DNA from: Lachnospiraceae bacterium
GTDB taxonomy: Bacteria > Bacillota > Clostridia > Lachnospirales > Lachnospiraceae
Reading direction: 5' to 3'
Length of the DNA: 31,688 nt
Assembly: GCA_021153185.1 (NCBI GenBank)
Contig: JAGKTY010000027.1
Span: forward strand, 1-31,688
Below, piece after piece: positions 1 to 8,285 of this stretch. The position numbers were made by a program, and so were the translations under genes. The notes under the pieces were generated by a model. It saw nothing but the letters and a program-made list of their open reading frames with translations. It had not been told where the DNA came from and searched no databases. Position 1 is the first letter of the stretch. Each line of letters opens with the position of its first letter.

Positions 1-4
1 ATAT

Positions 5-10
5 TATAAT
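5..10 (+). promoter_or_regulatory. -10 element of a promoter cut by the window edge
   Basis: TATAAT is seen at 5-10, about 38 bases before the first start codon. The matching -35 box would lie outside the window. It probably drives rluF-ligA-metA, which have no other obvious promoter between them. Confidence 0.4.
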
Positions 11-47
11 CAATATATAACATTTTGAAAAGGGATTATGGTAAAAA

Positions 48-770
48 ATGGCAGAAAAATTTCGATTAAATAAATATATAGCGGATGCCGGCATCTGCAG
101 CAGACGGGAAGCAGATAGAATGATTGACAAGGGGCTTGTGATCGTAAATGGTCAAAATGCTTCTATGGGACTGCGCGTGGATGATTCGGATGAAATCGTT
201 GTGAATGGCAAACCGGTAAAGGGCAGAAATGAAAAAGTAGTGCTTGCTTACCATAAACCGATTGGGATTACCTGTACCGAGAAAGATAAATTTGCAACAA
301 AAAAAATATTTGATGATGTCAAATTTCCAATGCGGATTACGTATGCAGGAAGACTTGATAAAGAATCAAGAGGACTCATGATTCTGACAAATGATGGGGA
401 TTTGATTCAGGCAATGATGCGCGCCGGCAACCGCCATGAAAAAGAATATATCGTAAAAGTGAAGGAAGAGATTACCGATGAATTCTTAGAGTCGATGAGG
501 CGTGGCGTATATTTGCAGGAGTTAGATCAAACGACAAGACCCTGTGAGGTAGAAAAAATCGGGAAGCTGACATTCCGTATTGTTTTAACGCAAGGGCTGA
601 ACCGGCAGATCAGGCTGATGTGCAAGGCGCATGAATATCATGTGACGAGTCTGTGCAGAATCCGGATCATGAATATTTCGTTAGGGGAATTAAAGCCGTC
701 CGAGTGGCGCCATCTGACGCAGGAAGAACGCTCGGAACTTTACAAACTTTGCAAATTGGAACCGAGGTAA
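48..770 (+). CDS. rluF: 23S rRNA pseudouridine synthase, RluF type
   Basis: Isomerises a specific uridine in 23S rRNA to pseudouridine (position 2604 for E. coli RluF). The 240-residue protein has an N-terminal S4 RNA-binding domain (about residues 5-60, with CSRREADRMI) followed by the RsuA/RluB/E/F catalytic domain. The catalytic Asp is D104 in GRLDKESRGL. The blocks RAGNRHEKEY and TQGLNRQIRLMC are the ones I associate with RluF rather than RsuA or RluB. A Shine-Dalgarno-like AAAAGGG at 28-34 lies 13 bases before the chosen ATG. The ATG at 38 opens a frame that stops after 11 codons, so 48 is the start. Four bases separate it from the ligase gene, so the two are probably co-transcribed. The family is secure; the exact target base is inferred. 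Confidence 0.88.
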   Translation: MAEKFRLNKYIADAGICSRREADRMIDKGLVIVNGQNASMGLRVDDSDEIVVNGKPVKGRNEKVVLAYHKPIGITCTEKDKFATKKIFDDVKFPMRITYAGRLDKESRGLMILTNDGDLIQAMMRAGNRHEKEYIVKVKEEITDEFLESMRRGVYLQELDQTTRPCEVEKIGKLTFRIVLTQGLNRQIRLMCKAHEYHVTSLCRIRIMNISLGELKPSEWRHLTQEERSELYKLCKLEPR

Positions 771-774
771 AAAG

Positions 775-2754
775 ATGAGTCAGAATAAAGTAGATAGAAT
801 GAAGGAGCTTTCAAGGCTTTTGACAGAAGCATCCGAAGCGTATTATGCGAAGAACCGGGAAATTATGAGCAATTTTGAATACGATGCGCTCTATGACGAA
901 CTGGAACAGTTGGAGGCACTAACGGGCATTGTCCTATCCGGTTCTCCAACGCAAAAAGTTGGATATGAGGCAGTGCAGTCTCTGCCGAAGGAGCGTCATG
1001 CTTCGCCGATGCTTTCGCTTGCCAAAACAAAGGACCGAGAGGAACTTGCAAACTGGCTTCTTGGCAAAGAAGGCGTGCTTTCCTGGAAGCTGGATGGCTT
1101 GACCGTCGTTCTCACGTATGAAGGCGGCGCATTATCAAAAGCTGTTACAAGAGGGAACGGGGAAGTCGGGGAGGTCATCACAGCCAACGCAAAATGTTTT
1201 GACAATATTCCACTCACCATTCCGTATAAAGGAACCTTGACGGTCCGTGGCGAAGCAGTCATTGGATATTCGGATTTTGAAAAGCTCAATGCGGAAATAG
1301 AAGAGGTCTCTGCCAAATACAAAAACCCTAGAAATTTGTGCAGCGGCTCTGTCAGACAGCTTCAAAGTGAAATCACAGCCAAGAGGCATGTGCAGTTTGT
1401 TGCCTTTTCTTTTGTGGATGCGACAGGGCAGCCGCTTGATGACGCAGTTTTCAATGACCGCATGGCACAATTTGCGTATTTAAAAGATTTGGGATTTACG
1501 GTTGTAGAGCATTATGTTGTCACAAAGGAAACGATTCTTGACCAAATCGATGCCTTTGCAAAAGCAATTGAAACGTACGACATTCCATCCGACGGGCTTG
1601 TGTTATCGTTCCGTGATATCGCATACGGAAAGAGCCTTGGAAGAACGGCTAAATTTCCGCGTGATTCCATTGCGTTTAAATGGGCGGATGAAATTGCAAA
1701 GACAACGCTTTTGGAAATCGAGTGGAGCCCGAGCAGGACGGGACTCATTAATCCGGTTGCTATTTTTGAACCGGTGGAATTAGAAGGAACAACCGTGTCG
1801 AGGGCGAGTGTACACAACATCAGTATTGTTGAGTCACTGGCACTTGGAATCGGAGATGAGATTGAAGTATACAAAGCCAATATGATTATCCCACAGATTG
1901 CACAGAATCTCACGAGAAGCGGAACGCTTGCCATTCCGGAGCGTTGTCCTGCCTGCGGCGGTAAGACGCAGATCCGTGCGGTGTCCGATGCAAAAGCGCT
2001 GTATTGTACCAATCCGGAGTGCAGTGCAAAGCATATCAAGGCATTTACACTGTTTGTCAGCCGCGATGCGATGAATATCGACGGTCTTTCCGAGGCAACG
2101 CTTGAAAAGTTTATTGCCAAAGGATTTGTCAGAAGCTTAGTGGATTTGTTCCATCTCGATGCGCATATGGACGAGATTATGCAGATGGAAGGATTTGGCG
2201 CAAAAAGCTATCAGAATCTGATAGGGAGCATACAGAAGGCAAAGCAGACGACGCTGCCGCGACTCATTTATGCACTCGGCATACCGGGCATCGGCGTCCA
2301 AAATGCAAAGATGATTTGCAAGCACTTTGCGTATGATGCCAATAAATTAGCAGGGGCCAATATGGAGGAACTTGCGGCCGTTGATGGCGTCGGACCAATC
2401 ATGGCGAATGCTTTTGCATCGTACTTTGCGTCAGAAAAAAACCGGAAGCAGTATGAATTATTGCTTGACGAACTGACTTTAGAGGTGCCTGCTTCAAACT
2501 TGCAAAATCAGACACTTGATGGTAAAGTGTTTGTGATAACGGGAAGTGTTAATCACTTTGCCAACCGCTCTGAGGTAAAAGAAGTGATAGAAGGCCTGGG
2601 CGGAAAGGTGACCGGGTCTGTGACATCCAATACGGATTATTTGATTAATAACGATGTTAACAGTACTTCCGGTAAAAATAAAAAAGCAAAAGAGCTCGGC
2701 GTAGCGATTATTTCCGAGGAAGAATTTATGACGCTTGCCGGGATAGAAGGATAG
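775..2754 (+). CDS. ligA: NAD+-dependent DNA ligase, divergent LigA
   Basis: Seals nicks in duplex DNA using NAD+. The 659-residue protein has the LigA domain order. An N-terminal Ia-like region occupies residues 1-60. The nucleotidyltransferase domain follows, with nucleophile K105 in KLDG (105-108) and E160 in VRGE. The OB region contains TVSRASVHN (340-348). A four-Cys zinc finger is formed by C391, C394, C411 and C416. Helix-hairpin-helix repeats and a C-terminal BRCT domain (about 590-655) complete it. Several usually invariant motifs are altered: TRGNG instead of TRGDG, LVLSF where VVIKV is expected in motif IV, LSWKLDG instead of CEPKLDG, and NFEYD instead of DAEYD. Motif V Lys is kept (FKWAD). 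Whether it is the main replicative ligase cannot be judged from this window. It sits between rluF and metA with gaps of 4 and 16 bases. Confidence 0.9.
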   Translation: MSQNKVDRMKELSRLLTEASEAYYAKNREIMSNFEYDALYDELEQLEALTGIVLSGSPTQKVGYEAVQSLPKERHASPMLSLAKTKDREELANWLLGKEGVLSWKLDGLTVVLTYEGGALSKAVTRGNGEVGEVITANAKCFDNIPLTIPYKGTLTVRGEAVIGYSDFEKLNAEIEEVSAKYKNPRNLCSGSVRQLQSEITAKRHVQFVAFSFVDATGQPLDDAVFNDRMAQFAYLKDLGFTVVEHYVVTKETILDQIDAFAKAIETYDIPSDGLVLSFRDIAYGKSLGRTAKFPRDSIAFKWADEIAKTTLLEIEWSPSRTGLINPVAIFEPVELEGTTVSRASVHNISIVESLALGIGDEIEVYKANMIIPQIAQNLTRSGTLAIPERCPACGGKTQIRAVSDAKALYCTNPECSAKHIKAFTLFVSRDAMNIDGLSEATLEKFIAKGFVRSLVDLFHLDAHMDEIMQMEGFGAKSYQNLIGSIQKAKQTTLPRLIYALGIPGIGVQNAKMICKHFAYDANKLAGANMEELAAVDGVGPIMANAFASYFASEKNRKQYELLLDELTLEVPASNLQNQTLDGKVFVITGSVNHFANRSEVKEVIEGLGGKVTGSVTSNTDYLINNDVNSTSGKNKKAKELGVAIISEEEFMTLAGIEG

Positions 2755-2770
2755 AGAGAAGGTTTTTGAG

Positions 2771-3676
2771 ATGCCAATTAAAACACAAAGTGATTTGCCG
2801 GCAAAGGAAATATTGGAGAATGAAAATATTTTTGTCATGGATGAAAATAGGGCGATTCATCAGGATATCAGACCACTTCAGGTCTGTATTCTCAATATTA
2901 TGCCGGTTAAGCAGGATACGGAGCTTCAGCTCCTTCGGGCGCTTTCCAACACGCCGCTTCAGATCGATGTGACATTTTTAAATTTAAGGAGCCATATCAG
3001 CCTGAACACGCCGGCCAGTCACTTAAATAAATTTTATGTGTCGTTTGAAGAGATAAAGCAGCGCAAATTTGATGGTCTGATTATTACCGGCGCGCCGGTT
3101 GAAGATATTACATTCGAGGAAGTGGATTATTGGGATGAGGTTTGCATGATTATGGACTGGGCTGAGAGCCATGTCACGAGCACACTTCATATTTGCTGGG
3201 GCGCACAGGCAGGATTTTACCATTATTACGGCATTCAGAAAGCGCATCTTTCGGAAAAACTGTTTGGTGTATATCCGCACAAGGTCATGAACCGCAAGAT
3301 TCCGCTCGTGCGCGGATTTGATGATATTTTCCTGGCACCGCACAGCCGCCATACGGAGACGCCGGCAAAAGACATTCACGCATGCAAAGAGATTACCGTG
3401 CTTGCGGAATCTGAGGAGGCGGGCGTGTTCCTTGCACTCGCCGAGAACGGCAAAAAAGTATTTGTAAACGGACATCCGGAATATGACCGGTATACGCTTG
3501 ATAAAGAATATCACAGAGACCTTGACAAAGGGCTTCCGATTCATGTGCCGTATAATTATTATCCGCAGGATGACCCGGCGCAGAAACCACTGCTTCAGTG
3601 GAGAAGCCACAGCAATAATCTGTATAGCAACTGGCTCAATTATTATGTCTATCAGACAACACCATATGAACTGTAG
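2771..3676 (+). CDS. metAA: homoserine O-acetyltransferase, MetA family
   Basis: Acylates homoserine at the first committed step of methionine synthesis. The protein is 301 residues, the usual MetA length. Catalytic residues are in place: C142 in ICWGAQAG, and H235 and E237 in NGHPE. Residue 111 is Glu (TGAPVE). Family knowledge says Glu here favours acetyl-CoA, whereas Gly as in E. coli (TGAPLG) favours succinyl-CoA. The product is therefore predicted to be O-acetylhomoserine although the fold is MetA. The gene starts 16 bases after ligA, with a weak GAGAAGG upstream, and ends at a terminator. No SAM riboswitch or T-box is visible in front of it, so methionine-responsive control at this site is not evident. 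Confidence 0.93.
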   Translation: MPIKTQSDLPAKEILENENIFVMDENRAIHQDIRPLQVCILNIMPVKQDTELQLLRALSNTPLQIDVTFLNLRSHISLNTPASHLNKFYVSFEEIKQRKFDGLIITGAPVEDITFEEVDYWDEVCMIMDWAESHVTSTLHICWGAQAGFYHYYGIQKAHLSEKLFGVYPHKVMNRKIPLVRGFDDIFLAPHSRHTETPAKDIHACKEITVLAESEEAGVFLALAENGKKVFVNGHPEYDRYTLDKEYHRDLDKGLPIHVPYNYYPQDDPAQKPLLQWRSHSNNLYSNWLNYYVYQTTPYEL

Positions 3677-3679
3677 AAA

Positions 3680-3705
3680 AGGAGTAGCGAGGCTACTCTT
3701 TTTTC
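3680..3705 (+). terminator. intrinsic terminator after metAA
   Basis: GAGTAGC (3682-3688) pairs with GCTACTC (3692-3698) around a GAG loop. A/T pairs extend the stem, and a run of six T follows. It closes the rluF-ligA-metA unit. Confidence 0.85.
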
Positions 3706-3814
3706 TTGCTTATCTTTGGGAAAAAAGGTAAAATATACATAATTATGAGAACATGTAAATTATGTAATTTGTTGTTCGATAAAATTGTGATGCAGATTAA
3801 GGAGAGGAGAATAA

Positions 3815-5509
3815 ATGGTAAATACCTCTGTTAATATAGCACTTGAGGCAATGAGCATCGTCATATGCCTGATTTTACTGATGTATCAGGTTTCTGACCG
3901 CAAACACGCAGATGAATCAAGGAAATGGTTTACTGCAATGATTAGCTTTAATATTTTGATGCTCGTCGGGGATATGAGCGACTGGCTTTTCGGTGGTGTG
4001 CCGGGGAAATTTTTGTTTTATGTGCAGTGGCTTCTGACCATTATTTTGTATTTTGGAGCAATGGGGCTTCTGGTTTATGCGAGCACCGGCTGGATTGTAT
4101 CGTGCATCAAACAAAAGACGACCATTTCTCCGATCTGGATGCGCATTTGTTTTGTTGTGAATTTATGGCAGGTTTTGTTTTCACTTTCGATGCCGCTTCA
4201 CAAAACCTGTTACATCGATGCAAACAATCAGTATGTGCGGGGCGATGCCTTTTGGCTGACGCAGGTTGCGCCATACATCAGTTATGTAATCGTCTTTATT
4301 GTGATATGCAAGTATCGCAAAGCGTTTACCAAAACGGAATGTGTATATCTCATGGTATTTGTACTGATTCCGCTCGTTGCAGGAATTGTACAGACAGCGA
4401 CATACGCAATCTGTTCCCTCAACGTTGCAATGTCTGTCGGTATGATCGTTATTCTGATGTTTATTCAATCCCAGCGCAGCATTGAGCACGAACAACAGAT
4501 TTCGGAACTGATGTCGGTAGAAAATAAAAAGCTTGAAGAAATTCAAAGCTTTCAGGAAAATCTCAGCGAACAGCTCATCGAAGCACTTTGCAGTACAGTG
4601 GAAGCCAAAGATCACTACACGAGGGGACATTCCCTGCGCGTGGCACAATATGCGCGCGAAATTATGTTACGGCTTGGCGGTGATGAAAAGGCGCAGAGGG
4701 AAGTATTTTACATCGGTATTTTGCACGATGTTGGAAAAATCAGTGTCAAAGATGAAATCATTAACAAAAAGGGACGTCTCACAGACGAAGAGTTTGAGCA
4801 GATCAAGCTTCATACGATTGCGGGCTATCAGATTTTGCGCAATATTGATGTGATTCCTGATCTGGCGATTGGTGCAAGATGGCATCATGAGCGCTATGAT
4901 GGTTCGGGTTATCCAAACGGTCTTGCGGGCGAAAACATTCCGCTTGTTGCAAGAATCATCAGTGTGGCGGATGCCTATGATGCGATGACGAGCAACCGAA
5001 GCTATCATTCGACAATGCCGCAGGAGGTCGTCAGAAACGAGATTGCAAACGGTATGGGCACACAGTTCGACCCGAAAATTGCCAAAATCATGTTGGACAT
5101 GATCGATGAAGATTTACAATATGAAATGAAACAGGTGAATTTCTGTAAGGCGATTAACATTTTGATGATTGATGACGACGAAGTCATACACAAATTGGTG
5201 GAAAATGCACTGCTTGACGAAAACTGTACGCTGACATCAGCTTACAGCGGAAAAGAGGGCATTGCGCTTTTGAAGGATAACAAATATGATGTGTGTCTGC
5301 TCGACATGGAGATGCCTGAAATGAATGGGTTTGAGGTGCTTAGCTGGATTCGTGAAAATGTGCGCAGGCTGAAGGTTATTTTCTTGACCGGTTCCAAAGA
5401 AATCGAGACGATTAAGAAAAGCGAAGCGCTTGGTGCAGTTGATTATGTGACAAAGCCTGTCAGCATTGCAATGCTGAAGCAAAGTATATTTAGTGTTTTG
5501 ATGCATTAA
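3815..5509 (+). CDS. membrane HD-GYP phosphodiesterase with C-terminal receiver
   Basis: Predicted cyclic-di-GMP phosphodiesterase, 564 residues. About seven hydrophobic segments lie between residues 8 and 217 and resemble a 7TM-type sensor module. A coiled-coil linker (221-250) leads to an HD-GYP domain (about 255-430). Its HD pair is H304/D305 and its HHERYDGSGYP motif spans 357-367, so metal and substrate ligands look intact. A complete receiver domain follows (447-560) with acidic pocket D453-D455, phosphoacceptor D497, T525 and K547. In most HD-GYP response regulators the receiver is N-terminal, so this order is unusual. A good ribosome-binding site (AAGGAGAGGAG) precedes the ATG. It heads a four-gene signalling operon, and the hybrid kinase starts 16 bases after its stop. 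A weak promoter guess is TTGGGA (3716-3721) with CATAAT (3738-3743). Confidence 0.88.
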   Translation: MVNTSVNIALEAMSIVICLILLMYQVSDRKHADESRKWFTAMISFNILMLVGDMSDWLFGGVPGKFLFYVQWLLTIILYFGAMGLLVYASTGWIVSCIKQKTTISPIWMRICFVVNLWQVLFSLSMPLHKTCYIDANNQYVRGDAFWLTQVAPYISYVIVFIVICKYRKAFTKTECVYLMVFVLIPLVAGIVQTATYAICSLNVAMSVGMIVILMFIQSQRSIEHEQQISELMSVENKKLEEIQSFQENLSEQLIEALCSTVEAKDHYTRGHSLRVAQYAREIMLRLGGDEKAQREVFYIGILHDVGKISVKDEIINKKGRLTDEEFEQIKLHTIAGYQILRNIDVIPDLAIGARWHHERYDGSGYPNGLAGENIPLVARIISVADAYDAMTSNRSYHSTMPQEVVRNEIANGMGTQFDPKIAKIMLDMIDEDLQYEMKQVNFCKAINILMIDDDEVIHKLVENALLDENCTLTSAYSGKEGIALLKDNKYDVCLLDMEMPEMNGFEVLSWIRENVRRLKVIFLTGSKEIETIKKSEALGAVDYVTKPVSIAMLKQSIFSVLMH

Positions 5510-5525
5510 GGGGATGAGAAAGTAT

Positions 5526-8285
5526 ATGAGGCAAACGTTTACAGATAATAGTACAGAATTAAGAATCATGCAGTTTACAGCCACACTCGCCTGTTTTATG
5601 GTTGCCGTATTTGATACGGCTATAGGGATTACGGAAGGATGGCCGGGTTACGTAGCTGTGATTATATGGTGTCAGATGGCGCTGATTTTATGGAGTACAT
5701 TTGATAGGCGTATTTCTATCAGATTACATTCGTATGCATTTATGTTTTTTGTGACGAATACCATTTTTATCAGTGGACTTTATATGCACAATTATTACGT
5801 GACATTTATTATGCTGACCGGTTCGTTTTTGTTTGGTATTTTTTTTCATGATTTGTATCTGCTTGTTTTCCAATTCGTACTGGTTGAGATTGTCAATTTG
5901 CTTCACGTCTTTGTATTTCAAGTAGTGCCGCTTGATAAGACAAACAATAAAATGGAATTTGGTATGGCTGTTTTGATTCAGACGCTGACGGGGCTGGCTC
6001 TGATTTTGCGCATCGGAGCAGATGGATTTGTCAGAAAAAATCTGGAAGAGACAGCGCAAAAGGCAGAAGCAGCAGAGCGGGCAAAATCAGATTTCCTTGC
6101 CAATATGAGTCATGAAATCCGTACGCCGATGAATGCCATCATCGGTATGTGCGAGCTGATTTTACGAGAAGGAAACTTATCTCAAAGTGTGCGGGAATTT
6201 TGCGGCAATATACAGAACTCCGGCCGTAGTCTTTTGTCCATTATCAATGATATTCTTGATTTTTCCAAAATTGAATCCGGTAAAATGGAACTCATTGAAG
6301 ATGAATTTAACATCGCTTCCACATTAAATGATGTGATCAATATGACGCTGACGCGTATGAAAAATAAAAAAATCGAATTTATTGTGCAGGTAGATCCGGG
6401 GATTCCAAAAGGGCTCATCGGCGATGAAATCCGAATCCGTCAGATTATGATTAATCTGCTGACAAACGCGGTCAAGTACACAAATGAAGGTGCGATTACA
6501 CTGCGTATCAGCAAGACGGTTCGCTCTTACGGTATCAATCTCAACGTCAGCATAAAGGATTCCGGAATCGGTATTACAAAGAAGAATCTGGAGAAATTAT
6601 TTAACAGCTTCCAGCAGGTCGATACGAAGAAAAACCGTGCGGTCGAGGGTACCGGACTCGGACTTGTTATTACGAAGCGTCTGCTTGCTTCCATGGGGGG
6701 ATTTATCAACGTGCAAAGCGAGTATGGCAAGGGCTCTGAATTCCGCTTTGTCGTGCCGCTTAAGGTCAAGGATAAGATGCCGTTTATCCATGTTGAAAAT
6801 GCGGATGCAATCAGTGTTGCAACCTATATCGACATGGAAAAATTCACGATGGATTGTCTCAGGGTAGAATATAAGCATTTTATTGAAGATATCAGTGAAT
6901 CGTTACAGGTCCGCAATTTCTACTGTAAGAAGTTTGAAGATTTGAAAATGCGTGTGGATCGCGGAAAAATCACACATTGTTTTATCGGAAAAGAAGAATT
7001 CCTTGCACACAAGGCCTTTTTTGAAGACCTCGCAAATAAGATTGTGGTTGTCATTGTGCAGGATCGTCGTGACGCCGTCAGTGTGCCGCAAAACATGCGC
7101 TGTATCTACAAGCCGATTTATGAGCTTTCTGTTGCGGGAATACTGAACAATGAAAGTATCATTTCCGATATCCAGAGTGCGAAGGCAGGAACAATTTCCT
7201 TTACGGCGCCGAAGGCCAGAATATTGATTGTAGATGACAATGCAGTCAATTTACAGGTGGCAAGTGGATTGATGCAGCCGTATAAGATGCAGATTCTGAC
7301 AGTGACAAGCGGAAAGGATGCAATCCGCGTGCTTGGTTCAAAGGACTTTGACCTTGTGTTTATGGATCATATGATGCCGGAGATGGATGGTGTCGAGGCG
7401 ACCAAGCTCATTCGAAGCAAACCGGAGGAGTACTATAAGAAGCTTCCGATTGTTGCACTTACGGCCAATGCGGTTGGTGGTGCACGTGAGATGTTTATGG
7501 CCAATGGATTTAACGGGTTCCTTGCAAAACCGATTGAACTTTCCGCACTTGACCGCGTTTTGAAACAGAATCTTCCGCAGAACCTCATTGTCAGACCAAG
7601 TGATGAAATGCTGAATTCTGCTGTGGAGCAGGCTTCGGAGATTGAGGTTTCGGATGAAATTGCTGAGATGATTCATGTAAAAACGGGTCTGTTTTACACG
7701 GGCGGCAGCAAAGATGCTTATTTGTCTATTCTTGAGACCTATGTCGGCAAGGGAGATGAAAAGGTTGTTCAGCTCAGGGAGCTGTTCAACCAAAAAGAGT
7801 GGCGCAATTATATTATCGAGGCGCACGCGCTCAAGAGTTCCTCCTTATCGATTGGTGCAAAGGAGTTATCTGAGGTGGCCAAAACAGTTGAACTTGCCGG
7901 AAAAGCAGGCGATATGGAAGTGGTTATGCAAAATCACGACAGGATGTGCGAGCTGTATGAACAGGTTTTGAGTCGCGCCAAAAAACTGCTTGCTGACAAC
8001 AAAACGCAGGATGCGCCGGAGGAACCGGCCGAGGTGACGGAGATTTCAAAAGAGGAACTGACTGCGCTTATTGAACAGCTGAAGGTGGCGATGGATGCGT
8101 ATGACAGTGACGAAATTGTGAAGCTTGCAAAAGAACATCTGCATTCCGTTTACGGAGAATTGGAACTTACACAGTACCTTGATGGAATCAAAACTGCTGC
8201 AGACAATTTTGAATATGAGAGTGCTGCGGAGCAGCTTTCACAGTTAGAGTCTCTGATTGATAAGGAGGACGGAGCAGATGCGTAA
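5526..8285 (+). CDS. membrane hybrid histidine kinase with receiver and Hpt domains
   Basis: Multistep phosphorelay kinase. Residue numbers are counted from the ATG at 5514. Five or six hydrophobic segments (about 18-168) form a membrane sensor. HisKA has phospho-His H200 in NMSHEIRTPMN. The ATPase domain has its N-box near 308-322 and glycine boxes DSGIGI and GTGLGL (379-384). Residues 425-550 look like a degenerate receiver without an acceptor Asp. A full receiver (568-686) has acceptor D618 and K672. An Hpt domain (about 710-825) has H771 in EAHALKSSS. A final helical region (840-915) resembles a second Hpt without its His. ATG 5526 is preferred because GGGG at 5510-5513 abuts ATG 5514 but lies 12 bases before 5526. 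The end overlaps the DegV start by 8 bases, implying translational coupling. Confidence 0.9.
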   Translation: MRQTFTDNSTELRIMQFTATLACFMVAVFDTAIGITEGWPGYVAVIIWCQMALILWSTFDRRISIRLHSYAFMFFVTNTIFISGLYMHNYYVTFIMLTGSFLFGIFFHDLYLLVFQFVLVEIVNLLHVFVFQVVPLDKTNNKMEFGMAVLIQTLTGLALILRIGADGFVRKNLEETAQKAEAAERAKSDFLANMSHEIRTPMNAIIGMCELILREGNLSQSVREFCGNIQNSGRSLLSIINDILDFSKIESGKMELIEDEFNIASTLNDVINMTLTRMKNKKIEFIVQVDPGIPKGLIGDEIRIRQIMINLLTNAVKYTNEGAITLRISKTVRSYGINLNVSIKDSGIGITKKNLEKLFNSFQQVDTKKNRAVEGTGLGLVITKRLLASMGGFINVQSEYGKGSEFRFVVPLKVKDKMPFIHVENADAISVATYIDMEKFTMDCLRVEYKHFIEDISESLQVRNFYCKKFEDLKMRVDRGKITHCFIGKEEFLAHKAFFEDLANKIVVVIVQDRRDAVSVPQNMRCIYKPIYELSVAGILNNESIISDIQSAKAGTISFTAPKARILIVDDNAVNLQVASGLMQPYKMQILTVTSGKDAIRVLGSKDFDLVFMDHMMPEMDGVEATKLIRSKPEEYYKKLPIVALTANAVGGAREMFMANGFNGFLAKPIELSALDRVLKQNLPQNLIVRPSDEMLNSAVEQASEIEVSDEIAEMIHVKTGLFYTGGSKDAYLSILETYVGKGDEKVVQLRELFNQKEWRNYIIEAHALKSSSLSIGAKELSEVAKTVELAGKAGDMEVVMQNHDRMCELYEQVLSRAKKLLADNKTQDAPEEPAEVTEISKEELTALIEQLKVAMDAYDSDEIVKLAKEHLHSVYGELELTQYLDGIKTAADNFEYESAAEQLSQLESLIDKEDGADA

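Noticed and set aside
1512..2120. Minus-strand open frame of 202 codons opposite ligA
   Set aside because: Antisense shadow of ligA with Ser-rich low-complexity translation and no supporting start signals.
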